Of a stretch of 14,025 bases of DNA, positions 8,501 through 14,025 are shown piece after piece. The DNA is from Phycisphaerales bacterium UBA2218 (GTDB taxonomy: Bacteria; Planctomycetota; Phycisphaerae; Sedimentisphaerales; Anaerobacaceae): NCBI GenBank assembly GCA_002327785.1, contig DCUI01000132.1, positions 27,999 through 42,023 on the forward strand, given 5' to 3'. How positions within the stretch are numbered: the first letter of the stretch is position 1; every line of letters begins with the position of its first letter. The translations under genes were made by a program, and so were the position numbers. Below the pieces are notes generated by a model. The model was given only the letters and a program-made list of their open reading frames with translations. It made no database searches and was not told the origin of the DNA.

Positions 8501-9670
8501 CCGTTCCTCAGCCTCTGCTTTCCCGATATCTTCTCGCAGCGTGGCAAGCTCTTTTCCCAGGGCTTCACGCGTCTTCGTCGAGACAGCAACCTTTTGCAGT
8601 GCTTGGGCGTGCACGTTGCGGTCGATGGCGTACAGACCGGCGGGCGTGAGAACGTAGGCGATGTCGCCCCGGATTACCATGTCCACTCCCGGGAACCAGG
8701 CGAAGACGTCTCCCTTGCTCCGGCCGGTTTTCAAATCATATACGACCTTGTGAGGCGTCCCGGAACGGTCCACCCCGGCGATCAGCTCATCATCGTGCAG
8801 CAGAGACCAGGCCCCGCCCTGCTTGCCCCCGGGAGAAGCCCAGAACAGGAACTCACCGGTCCGCCGGCTGAAGGCGGCGGGCATCGCGCGGCCCGCGGGG
8901 ACATATAGCGTTTCGTCTGAGGCCAGCAGGTACCCGTGGGGAGATATGCCGCCGTAGCTCAGCTCATGGGCACGGTCGCCAATCGTATCGTTCCTCCACA
9001 CGACCGAACCGTCGGCAGCGTTGAGGGCGCAGATGTAAATCCCCTCGTAGGGGAACACGCCGGCGCCGCAGTAGACCACACCCCGGTCTACCAACACACT
9101 CGTGCGGACCGGCCAGAGCGAGATGAGTCGCCCGTTGCCGAGAACCTTCTCGTCGCTCGGACCCGGCCGATGCCGCCAGATCAGCGATCCATCCGCCGCG
9201 CTCAAGCAATAGACGTAGCCGTCGTCCGACCCTGCGTAGACACGGCCCTCGCGAACGGTCGGGGCGAAACGGACCGGGCCTTCTGTGAAGAAGCTCCAGC
9301 ATACGTCCCCCGAAATGATATCCACCGCGCAGACTTCATCCGTCGCGGAGGACCCGAAGAACACACGACCATCGGCCAGCGCCACGTGAAAGGCGCTGTC
9401 GGCGTGCATGCGGGGCATCTCCTCCGATGGGGCGGGCCAGGCGGGCTTGGGGGGATGGGCGGAGGTGTACGTCCACTGAAGCGAGAGATCGCCTCGCAGG
9501 CTCTCTCCGCTCACGCCACTGCGTGCGGCATCACATCGGTACGTCGGCCAATCGCCGGCGGCGGCCGCACCAGGGATGCAATGCGTGAATGCAAAGCACA
9601 GAACCGTTGCGGCGTAACACAAGGAATCCGTCCAGACTCGGGCTCGGATCACTGGAATCTGTGGGCTCAT
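5582..9670 (-). CDS. Exported double beta-propeller protein with degenerate methyltransferase-like domain, coiled-coil insert and malectin-like C-terminus
   Basis: This is a 1362-residue paralog of the next gene. The ATG at 9670 is chosen for its strong GGGGAGG site eight bases upstream and because a signal peptide starts there (VIRARVW, then a hydrophobic stretch ending near PGAAAA, residue 38). An upstream in-frame start at 9748 would bury that signal. A first PQQ-type propeller (about 42-500; CLSAADGSLIW, ALNAADGSVVW) is interrupted at about 359-414 by a charged helical segment, probably a coiled coil. Residues about 517-635 match the Rossmann domain of the paralog, but the glycine loop is eroded to VLDCDRGQ (537-544); E561 is kept. 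A second propeller (about 650-1145; ALDTETGAVRW, ALNAQSGAKLW) ends with Cys1109, Cys1129 and Cys1131 in the same C-x19-C-T-C-S spacing. INFGAP follows at about 1180, then a malectin-like region (YTVRLGFRARKGDKPGRRVF). It is first of the propeller pair, 190 bp after the redox operon. Role unknown; periplasmic or surface glycan-related scaffolding is a guess. Confidence 0.92.
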   Translation of the reverse strand: MSPQIPVIRARVWTDSLCYAATVLCFAFTHCIPGAAAAGDWPTYRCDAARSGVSGESLRGDLSLQWTYTSAHPPKPAWPAPSEEMPRMHADSAFHVALADGRVFFGSSATDEVCAVDIISGDVCWSFFTEGPVRFAPTVREGRVYAGSDDGYVYCLSAADGSLIWRHRPGPSDEKVLGNGRLISLWPVRTSVLVDRGVVYCGAGVFPYEGIYICALNAADGSVVWRNDTIGDRAHELSYGGISPHGYLLASDETLYVPAGRAMPAAFSRRTGEFLFWASPGGKQGGAWSLLHDDELIAGVDRSGTPHKVVYDLKTGRSKGDVFAWFPGVDMVIRGDIAYVLTPAGLYAIDRNVHAQALQKVAVSTKTREALGKELATLREDIGKAEAEERTRIDSRIDEISRLTLRHLAEERRLQNSCYTWHLPAPQCSSLILAGDTLFVGGSNQVLGVEAQTGRKVWQSDVTGNAVGLAAGSDSLIVSTEEGKIHCLSTAERSSPREISIRRDLSLFQHHPQTELYRDVARQIVERSHVSKGYCLVLDCDRGQLAYELSQITDLQIVGIERDPGKLQIARESLRSAGLLGVRVVVEPWDVDSLPPYFANLVVSGGLLTADTVEVTREQVERILRPGGGTAVAAMPDGNGGLWWRTFTRPQLEGIAGWTQQYGNPQNTACSPDRMAKGPLGVLWFGEPGPLAMVERHAKAQSPVAMDGRLFVQGEELILALDAYNGVPLWQRRIPGAVRARVDIDGGNLALAKEALYVAAYDRCIRLAPATGETVRVYDLPGGSSGSYRWGCVSTDRNTLFGIRAEPLKQPYATELKARYDDPDDDTLRAYTRSNAKWFPMANYPLWENYSPGKGSVTDKMMTGDMVFALDTETGAVRWTYPGKRIANLTLSIGGGKVFFAESVVTDALAGRALDERRTLIQEGLYEETEDMKKAQGYESSDTRLVVALNAQSGAKLWERAVDFTGCCGDAMGSAYQDDVLLFFGCVGNHDAYRFRENQLAYRRIVAMSASSGTILWSRPVNYRTRPVVVGDRIIIEPRACDLRTGKILARLDPISEREVPWEFLRPGHTCAITSASASALFYRSSSIAIYDLARDAGVAIFGGIRPGCWINMIPANGLVLVPEASVGCTCSFPLRGSFALVNKPRRAQPWTVFINHTELDPKGQVVPGTLERPVKHLAINFGAPADMKDDDGTLWLAYPNPRTAYSQNHFVNYGIKFDLKEEILKGMGYFCRDFKGIAVEGTEKPWLFTSGCMGLRRCEIPLLDDQPGQVQTPYTVRLGFRARKGDKPGRRVFDIRLQGRTVCEAFDIARIAGGMDRVVIRDFRDIAVEGKLLLELVPGTETPGESEAPLVNCVEIVCSHR
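5603..5606 (-). promoter_or_regulatory. Ribosome-binding site that sets the start of the 1298-aa gene
   Basis: GGAG sits five bases before the ATG at 5597, inside the last codons of the upstream gene. It favours this ATG over the in-frame TTG at 5612 and gives a 16-nt overlap (5582-5597) with the upstream stop, so ribosomes finishing the first gene could restart here. Confidence 0.65.
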
Positions 9671-9677
9671 GGCGTTT

Positions 9678-9685
9678 ACCTCCCC
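9678..9685 (-). promoter_or_regulatory. Strong ribosome-binding site that sets the start of the 1362-aa gene
   Basis: The minus strand reads GGGGAGGT, with GGAGG ending eight bases before the ATG at 9670. It decides between this ATG, which gives a clean signal peptide, and an in-frame ATG at 9748, which lacks such a site. Confidence 0.75.
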
Positions 9686-9733
9686 TGCAGTCGCTGAGGT
9701 CGGATCGGACGAACGTCGGATGTTCCGGCATCT

Positions 9734-9779
9734 TCTACTCATTTGCACACGATGTTACACAGCCGTCTGCCTGAGTAGA
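9734..9779. repeat. 8-bp perfect inverted repeat in the gap between redox operon and propeller genes
   Basis: TCTACTCA (9734-9741) and TGAGTAGA (9772-9779) are exact reverse complements with a 30-base spacer, in the middle of the 190-bp gap 9671-9860. The gap shows no convincing promoter: TTGTAT-17 bp-TACTCT is the best, weak, candidate and its -10 touches the repeat. No T-run terminator was found. The repeat could be a split operator or chance. Confidence 0.25.
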
Positions 9780-9860
9780 GTATCGGACCTCGGCCCCAGA
9801 TACAATGAAGAAACGAGCCCGGAAATGAGGATCTTAGTCCGCAGCCCTGAATTGCGGTCA

Positions 9861-11444
9861 TCAGTTGTCGAGAATTTCCTCCGCTCGTCCTTCATCCACT
9901 TCCATGATATAGCGAAGGCCCGTAATCGCGGCCGCATCGGGCGTGAGCGCTGCAACGTCATCGCGGGACATGTGTTCGAGCGAAAATTTCCTGCAGCCGG
10001 CCATCAGTTGGCGCAAGCCCTGGGCCAGTCGTTCATAGTACGTGTACAGCCCAAGGGCACCGGTGGGAATCTTCTCGAAGTCGCCGTTGCCGAACTCCTT
10101 TCGCAGTTCGCTTGCAGTGACGAAGATCTCATCCCTCGTCGAGCCGAATCGCTCGACGTAGACGGGGAGCTGATGGGCGTCGATCGCCCGGCCGATGGTC
10201 TTGCCCACCATGGCTGCCGCCACCGGAGCGCGAGCCATCCCGATCAACTGGATGTAGGGAGCGCCCAGGGCCAGCCCCTTAAAGATCAGGTCCTCGAACG
10301 TGAAGCCGCCTCCGACCGCGATCGCCGGCAGGTATCGGTTCCTGTCCGAAAGCCGCTTCGCGTATCTGTACAAAAGCGAATGCAGGTGCAGTGGCGGAAC
10401 GCCCCATTCATTCATCATCCGCCACGGACTCATGCCCGTCCCGCCCGAGGCGCCGTCCACAGTGAGCAGGTCGAGCTTGCACTTCGAGGCAAAACTCAAG
10501 GCACGCGCGAGATCTGCGGGCCGATAGGCGCCGGTTTTCAGGAAGATGTACTTTGCTCCGGCGCGGCGAAGCTCTTCGATCCTCCGAGCAAATGACTCTT
10601 CCGACACCATCCCGACGCGAGAGTGCCGCTCGAACTCCTTGAAGTTGCCGTTCTGGAACGCCTCGATGACGGCGGGATTCGTCGGGTCCGGCAACACGAT
10701 GTACCCTCGCTCGTGCAGGAGCTGCGCCTTCTTCAGATCCCTGATCTTCACCTCCCCGCCGATGTTCTTGGCGCCCTGCCCCCATTTGATCTCCACGCAC
10801 TCGACGCCCAGTTCCTTGATCGCGTACTCGTGCACGCCCAGGCGGGTGTCCTCGACGTTCGCCTGGACGATGATCGCCCCGAAGCCGTTGCGCTGATGGT
10901 CGCGATAGAGCTTCACTCGTCCTTTCAGGTCCACGGTGTCAAGGACCCGGCCGTTCTTGATGTCCGCCTGGGTATCCATGCCGGCGACGTTCTCGCCGAT
11001 CGTCAGGCCCGTCCCCGCCAGGGCCGACCCGATGGCCAATCCCTCCCAGTTGTTCTTGGCGATGTCCGTGGACCCGATCCCGGAGATCAGCCAGGGGTAT
11101 CGGAACTTGATCCCTTTGTCGTGACCGATTCTCACTTCGAGGTTCACGGCGGGGAAGATCGCCTTGTCGCTGTCCGCCTCAATCCCGTGGGCCCCGACGC
11201 AGGTGCCCATGATGTTCAGGTGCGAATAGTCCACCGGGTAGACTTTCTCCGAAGCCGTCGTGATGACGCCGAAGGGCTGCGGGTAGATCACCTCATGGCC
11301 GCGATAGGCGGACTTGCCGATCTCGCACATGCCGATGCAGCCGTCGACACAGGTGACGCACATGCCTGAGCTGGGTGTCACGGAGCCTTCTGTTCTGTTC
11401 TTCGTAAGGGTGGCCGCGGACGAATTCACTCTCGAAAGGGACAT
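9861..11444 (-). CDS. FMN-binding glutamate-synthase-like protein (GltB central/FMN domain type, no glutaminase domain)
   Basis: This is a 527-residue cytoplasmic flavoprotein with a TIM-barrel like the synthase half of the glutamate synthase large subunit. The ATG at 11444 follows a full AAGGAGGT site (11453-11460). Family signatures: EIKWGQGAK (218-226), DGASGGTGMSP (330-340, the FMN/2-oxoglutarate region DGGTGASP in GltB), and AVGGGFTFEDLIFKGLALGAP (376-396 with the phosphate-binding glycines). The N-terminus carries Cys29, Cys32, Cys36 and Cys40 (C-x2-C-x3-C-x3-C), which could hold an Fe-S cluster. Two parts of classical GltB are absent: the N-terminal class II glutaminase and the C-x5-C-x4-C [3Fe-4S] motif after the FMN site. 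It is last in the redox operon, 24 bp after the ferredoxin gene, so it probably receives electrons from those partners. It is usually annotated as glutamate synthase-related; whether it makes glutamate, and from which nitrogen donor, is open. Confidence 0.92.
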   Translation of the reverse strand: MSLSRVNSSAATLTKNRTEGSVTPSSGMCVTCVDGCIGMCEIGKSAYRGHEVIYPQPFGVITTASEKVYPVDYSHLNIMGTCVGAHGIEADSDKAIFPAVNLEVRIGHDKGIKFRYPWLISGIGSTDIAKNNWEGLAIGSALAGTGLTIGENVAGMDTQADIKNGRVLDTVDLKGRVKLYRDHQRNGFGAIIVQANVEDTRLGVHEYAIKELGVECVEIKWGQGAKNIGGEVKIRDLKKAQLLHERGYIVLPDPTNPAVIEAFQNGNFKEFERHSRVGMVSEESFARRIEELRRAGAKYIFLKTGAYRPADLARALSFASKCKLDLLTVDGASGGTGMSPWRMMNEWGVPPLHLHSLLYRYAKRLSDRNRYLPAIAVGGGFTFEDLIFKGLALGAPYIQLIGMARAPVAAAMVGKTIGRAIDAHQLPVYVERFGSTRDEIFVTASELRKEFGNGDFEKIPTGALGLYTYYERLAQGLRQLMAGCRKFSLEHMSRDDVAALTPDAAAITGLRYIMEVDEGRAEEILDN

Positions 11445-11468
11445 CGTAAGGCACCTCCTTCGGTTCCT

Positions 11469-12146
11469 CTATGGTTTCTTGATCTCACAGGCAACGCACG
11501 GATCCATGTAACACATCATGTCATCGAACAGCTCCTTCTCAAGGCATGGCGGGCTGAGATTGGCGCACCCGCCGCAGATCGCCTTTTCGGGCTCCGTATA
11601 GGTGCATCGCAGCGAGCAGGCCGGACAAACGTACATGCAGCCTCCGCACTGCCGGCAGACCTCCGAGGGCACATCGAAGGGCGTTCCAATACTGCGGCTT
11701 TGTCCTCTCCCTCGGAAGCCGATGGCCTTCGCCATCATCTGCTCCTCGCACATGTGGACACACCGCCCACAAAGGATGCATTCCTCATATTCCTGCCGGA
11801 ACCGTTGTTGGGTCACTTCGTACTTCGACGCCAGGTCCTGTATGGTCTTGGACTGGGGACAGGAGGCCAGCAGCAGCTCGATGATCATTTTGCGCGCCCG
11901 AACCACCCGTGAGGAAGCCGTGCGCACCTTCAATCCCGGCTCGGCCGGATAGGTGCAGGAAGATACGAGCTTCGCGCCCGGGCCTTCCCCAATCTCCACG
12001 ACGCAGAGCCGGCACGCTCCGTAGGGTGTCAGCCCCTCCATATGGCACAGCGTAGGAATCGGAAAGCCCAAAAACCTCGCGGCATCGAGAATGGTTGACC
12101 CCTTCTCAACGGTGGCATCCAGTCCGTTTATGGTGAGCGTTATCAT
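11469..12146 (-). CDS. NuoG/HoxU/HydC-like ferredoxin subunit with one [2Fe-2S] and two [4Fe-4S] motifs
   Basis: This is a 225-residue electron-transfer protein. The start MITLTING at 12146 shares an ATGA with the upstream stop and has GGAG ten bases before it; a longer in-frame start at 12218 would only add a sequence lying inside the upstream gene. The N-terminal fold is a plant-type [2Fe-2S] ferredoxin with Cys34, Cys45, Cys48 and Cys64. It is followed by a helical linker and two C-x2-C-x2-C-x3-C motifs for [4Fe-4S] clusters (Cys123/126/129/133 and Cys164/167/170/174). The His-Cys cluster found in full NuoG is absent; only Cys96 lies in that stretch. The C-terminus is unusual: eight more cysteines in 44 residues (177, 181, 191, 194, 201, 212, 217, 220), enough for another cluster or a metal site. 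It probably carries electrons between the NuoF-type flavin subunit and the FMN glutamate-synthase-like partner. Stop is TAG at 11469-11471. Confidence 0.92.
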   Translation of the reverse strand: MITLTINGLDATVEKGSTILDAARFLGFPIPTLCHMEGLTPYGACRLCVVEIGEGPGAKLVSSCTYPAEPGLKVRTASSRVVRARKMIIELLLASCPQSKTIQDLASKYEVTQQRFRQEYEECILCGRCVHMCEEQMMAKAIGFRGRGQSRSIGTPFDVPSEVCRQCGGCMYVCPACSLRCTYTEPEKAICGGCANLSPPCLEKELFDDMMCYMDPCVACEIKKP

Positions 12147-14025
12147 GCTGATTTGTCTCCAACGGCGACCCGCTGTGCACACGTTGCCTTTCCGTCCTGC
12201 GTGAAGGCCAGGTCGCACCTCAGGCAGCGACGGGCCTCCGCCCGGGCCTGCTCCTCGGACAAGGACCGTTCCACTTCATCAAAGTTCTTCCGTCGTCCCT
12301 TCACGGGCAGCGCAGGCGGGATCGCCCGGGCCGCGTTCTCCAGCTCCTCTTCGCCGACGGAAGCCGGCTCAAGGAAGACGGTCGGTAGCTTCGCCTCGGC
12401 CGGCTCGGCCAGCGGCTCGCCCCGCAGATATCGGTCGATTACTCGGGCAACCCTCTTGCCGGCGGCAATTGCGTCAATGACGGTATTCGGACCGGTCACC
12501 AGATCTCCCCCGGCAAAAACGCTTTCCATGCTCGTGGCAAGCGTCTTCGGATCGATCTTGACTCTCCCGGCCTTGTCCACATCCAGACCCATCGCGGCGA
12601 GGCACTCGCTCTGCGGGCGTTCGCCGATCGCGACAATCAACGTATCGAGTTGCAGCGTAAACTCGGTTCCCGGCACAGGGACGGGCTTCCGCCGGCCGCT
12701 CGCATCCAACTCGCCCAGACGATTCCGGATGCACTGGATGCCCACCACGCGTCCCTCCCGCGAGTAGATCCGCACGGGCGACACAAGCGTCTCCAGCTCG
12801 ACGCCCTCCCGGATGGCCGCCTCGATTTCCTCCTGGCGAACGTGGATCTTGACAGGGGACACCAGGGTTTCAATCGTCACTCCTTCTTCCAAGGCGGCTT
12901 CGACTTCCTCTTCATAGGCAGGCATCTCGTCCCGCGTGCGCCGATACAGGAGCGTGACGGCCGTGACTTGCTTCTGCCGCAGCGCCACGCGGGCGGCATC
13001 GACCGCGGAATTCCCCCCGCCGACGATCCCGACGTGTCCGTGCGCCAGCTCTTCGCCTCGGAGGTTGAACGCCTTGAGGAACTGCATGGAGGGGTAAACA
13101 CCCTCCAGGTCCTCTCCTTCGAGGTCCAGCCGCCAGCTCTCGTGCGCTCCTATCGCCAGGAAGACGGCCTTGAATCCCTCGGCAAGAAGCTCTCGGATCG
13201 TCACATCCTTTCCGAGAACGACTCCATGCCGCAGCGTGATGTTCTCGTTCATCAACGTGCTGATTTCGTCTCGGACGATCCGCCTGGGCAGCCGGTAGGC
13301 GGGCAGCGAACAGGCGAGCATGCCGCCCGTCTCCTGCTCCGCCTCGATTACGGTTACTTTGTGTCCGAGAAGAGACAGGCCGTGCGCGGCCGTAAGCCCT
13401 GCCGGGCCTGCACCAACCACCGCCACTCTTTTCGCCCGGCCATTCCCAGAACGCACCTCAGGGTGGTATACGGCAGCATCTACGCGGTCGGTTACGAACC
13501 GCTTCATCGCACGCACCGCGATGGATTCGCCTCCACTCACACCCAGACTGCAGCGATGCTCACACTTGCGGTCGCAGACCCTGGCGCTGACGGCCGGGAA
13601 CGGGTTCGCCTCCCGGATGATCCGGTACGCCTCTTCGTACTGCCCCTTTTCGATGAGAGCTACATAGCGCCACGGCTCCGTATCCACGGGGCAGGCCGCC
13701 TGGCAGGGGGCGCCGACCAAGCTCTTGCACACGAACGCATCGCACTTCTTGTCCTCGATGTGCCGGCGGTACTCGTCTCGAAAATACTTGAGAGTGCTCA
13801 GGACCGGGTTTGGGGCGGATTGGCCCAAGGCGCACATCGTTGTGTCCTTCACGACCAGGGCCAGCTCCTCCAGCAGAGCCAGGTGGTCGGGCGTGCCTTT
13901 GCCGAGGGTGATGTCCTCGAGAATCTCGTGCATCCGCTGCGTGCCCTTGCGGCAGGTCAGGCACTTGCCGCAGGACTCATCCTTGAGGAAGTTCATGAAA
14001 TACCGGGCGACGTCCACCATGCAGG
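12143..14025 (-). CDS. NuoF/HydB-GltD/NfnB fusion: NADH-dehydrogenase flavoprotein C-terminus joined to FAD-NAD(P)H oxidoreductase (5' end outside window)
   Basis: The visible part is 626 residues. The first ATG in view (14020) is internal, because the preceding codon TGC continues the NuoF signature CMVDVARYFMNFLKDESC. Numbering from that Met: Cys17, Cys20, Cys23 and Cys63 are the NuoF N3-type [4Fe-4S] ligands; the NADH/FMN part lies off the right edge. Instead of the ferredoxin tail of HydB, a GltD-type module follows: Fe-S region (Cys93, 98, 106, 110, 149, 153, 157), FAD loop VVGAGPAG (201-208), NADPH loop GGGNSA (334-339) with YRRTRDEMPA (359-368), and FAD signature AGGDLVTGPNT near the C-terminus. 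A 26-residue segment (370-395) is repeated in tandem (396-421). Where relatives have CGRVC, this protein has SARVC, so one cluster ligand may be lost. It probably transfers electrons between NAD(H), NAD(P)H and the ferredoxin and FMN partners encoded downstream, as in bifurcating Nfn/Stn-type enzymes (inferred). Stop TGA overlaps the next start. Confidence 0.93.
   Translation of the reverse strand, partial: CMVDVARYFMNFLKDESCGKCLTCRKGTQRMHEILEDITLGKGTPDHLALLEELALVVKDTTMCALGQSAPNPVLSTLKYFRDEYRRHIEDKKCDAFVCKSLVGAPCQAACPVDTEPWRYVALIEKGQYEEAYRIIREANPFPAVSARVCDRKCEHRCSLGVSGGESIAVRAMKRFVTDRVDAAVYHPEVRSGNGRAKRVAVVGAGPAGLTAAHGLSLLGHKVTVIEAEQETGGMLACSLPAYRLPRRIVRDEISTLMNENITLRHGVVLGKDVTIRELLAEGFKAVFLAIGAHESWRLDLEGEDLEGVYPSMQFLKAFNLRGEELAHGHVGIVGGGNSAVDAARVALRQKQVTAVTLLYRRTRDEMPAYEEEVEAALEEGVTIETLVSPVKIHVRQEEIEAAIREGVELETLVSPVRIYSREGRVVGIQCIRNRLGELDASGRRKPVPVPGTEFTLQLDTLIVAIGERPQSECLAAMGLDVDKAGRVKIDPKTLATSMESVFAGGDLVTGPNTVIDAIAAGKRVARVIDRYLRGEPLAEPAEAKLPTVFLEPASVGEEELENAARAIPPALPVKGRRKNFDEVERSLSEEQARAEARRCLRCDLAFTQDGKATCAQRVAVGDKSA
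12758..12913 (-). repeat. Tandem duplication of a 26-codon segment inside the GltD-like module
   Basis: Two adjacent 78-bp units, 12913-12836 and 12835-12758, encode EEEVEAALEEGVTIETLV... and QEEIEAAIREGVELETLV..., each continuing SPV(K/R)I to an Arg. Protein identity is high (about 15 of 26 positions), while many codons differ, so the copy is not recent. Ordinary GltD/NfnB proteins have one such segment right after the YRR-x-R-x-EMPA NADPH motif. The frame stays open, so the protein should be full length with an enlarged loop near the NADPH site. Confidence 0.85.

Noticed and set aside
9671..9748. Upstream in-frame ATG at 9748 as start of the 1362-aa protein
   Set aside because: It would add 26 residues before the signal peptide and lacks a ribosome-binding site, whereas the ATG at 9670 has GGGGAGG.
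9836..9856. Possible terminator CCGCA-loop-TGCGG just after the glutamate-synthase-like gene
   Set aside because: Only five base pairs, a nine-base loop and no T-run; too weak to call.
12147..12218. Start of the ferredoxin gene at 12218
   Set aside because: It would overlap the upstream gene by 76 bases and add a tail outside the ferredoxin fold; the ATGA start at 12146 gives the typical beginning of a [2Fe-2S] domain.
14018..14020. ATG at 14020 as the start of the NuoF-GltD protein
   Set aside because: The frame stays open to the window edge and the residue before it (Cys) fits the conserved NuoF sequence CMVDVAR, so this Met is internal and the gene begins outside.
1..14025. CRISPR arrays, tRNA or rRNA genes, insertion sequences and phage elements
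   Set aside because: No regularly spaced repeats, transposase-like frames, terminal inverted repeats or recognisable RNA gene sequences were seen; the window is almost fully coding on one strand.

Overview
The window looks like GC-rich chromosomal DNA from an anaerobic bacterium, most likely of the Planctomycetota (Phycisphaerae/Sedimentisphaerales type) or a related PVC lineage. This is an inference from very large secreted PQQ-type beta-propeller proteins with embedded methyltransferase-fold and malectin-like domains, together with an iron-sulfur/flavin redox operon typical of anaerobes. No rRNA or other marker gene is present to confirm it. All six genes lie on the minus strand, so transcription runs from the right edge to the left edge.

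Right part (14025 to 9861): a tightly packed redox operon. First comes a NuoF/HydB-type flavoprotein fused to a GltD/NfnB-type FAD-NAD(P)H module; its 5' end lies outside the window. It overlaps by an ATGA a 225-residue ferredoxin-like protein with one [2Fe-2S] and two [4Fe-4S] motifs. After 24 bp follows a 527-residue FMN-binding glutamate-synthase-like protein with no glutaminase domain. Together they look like one cytoplasmic complex joining NAD(H), NAD(P)H, ferredoxin-type clusters and an FMN active site. It resembles the electron-bifurcating NuoF/NfnB family (Hyd, Stn, Bfu types) but carries a GltB-type subunit. The real substrate cannot be read from sequence. The GltD module contains a 26-residue tandem duplication.

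Middle and left part (9670 to 1): three paralogous exported proteins. Two are very large (1362 and 1298 aa), overlap by 16 nt, and share the order signal peptide, beta-propeller, methyltransferase-like Rossmann domain, second beta-propeller, and a C-terminal malectin-like region. The third is cut by the left edge. It lacks the first propeller, begins directly with the Rossmann-like domain, and has its own good sigma70-type promoter in a 194-bp gap, with a palindrome across the -10 and start site and a hairpin after the preceding gene. A 190-bp gap separates the redox operon from the propeller genes. No convincing promoter or terminator was found there, so read-through is possible.

The most unusual elements are the NuoF-GltD fusion operon with its odd Cys patterns and internal duplication, and the exported Rossmann-domain propeller family in which the SAM-binding loop is intact in one paralog and eroded in the other two.
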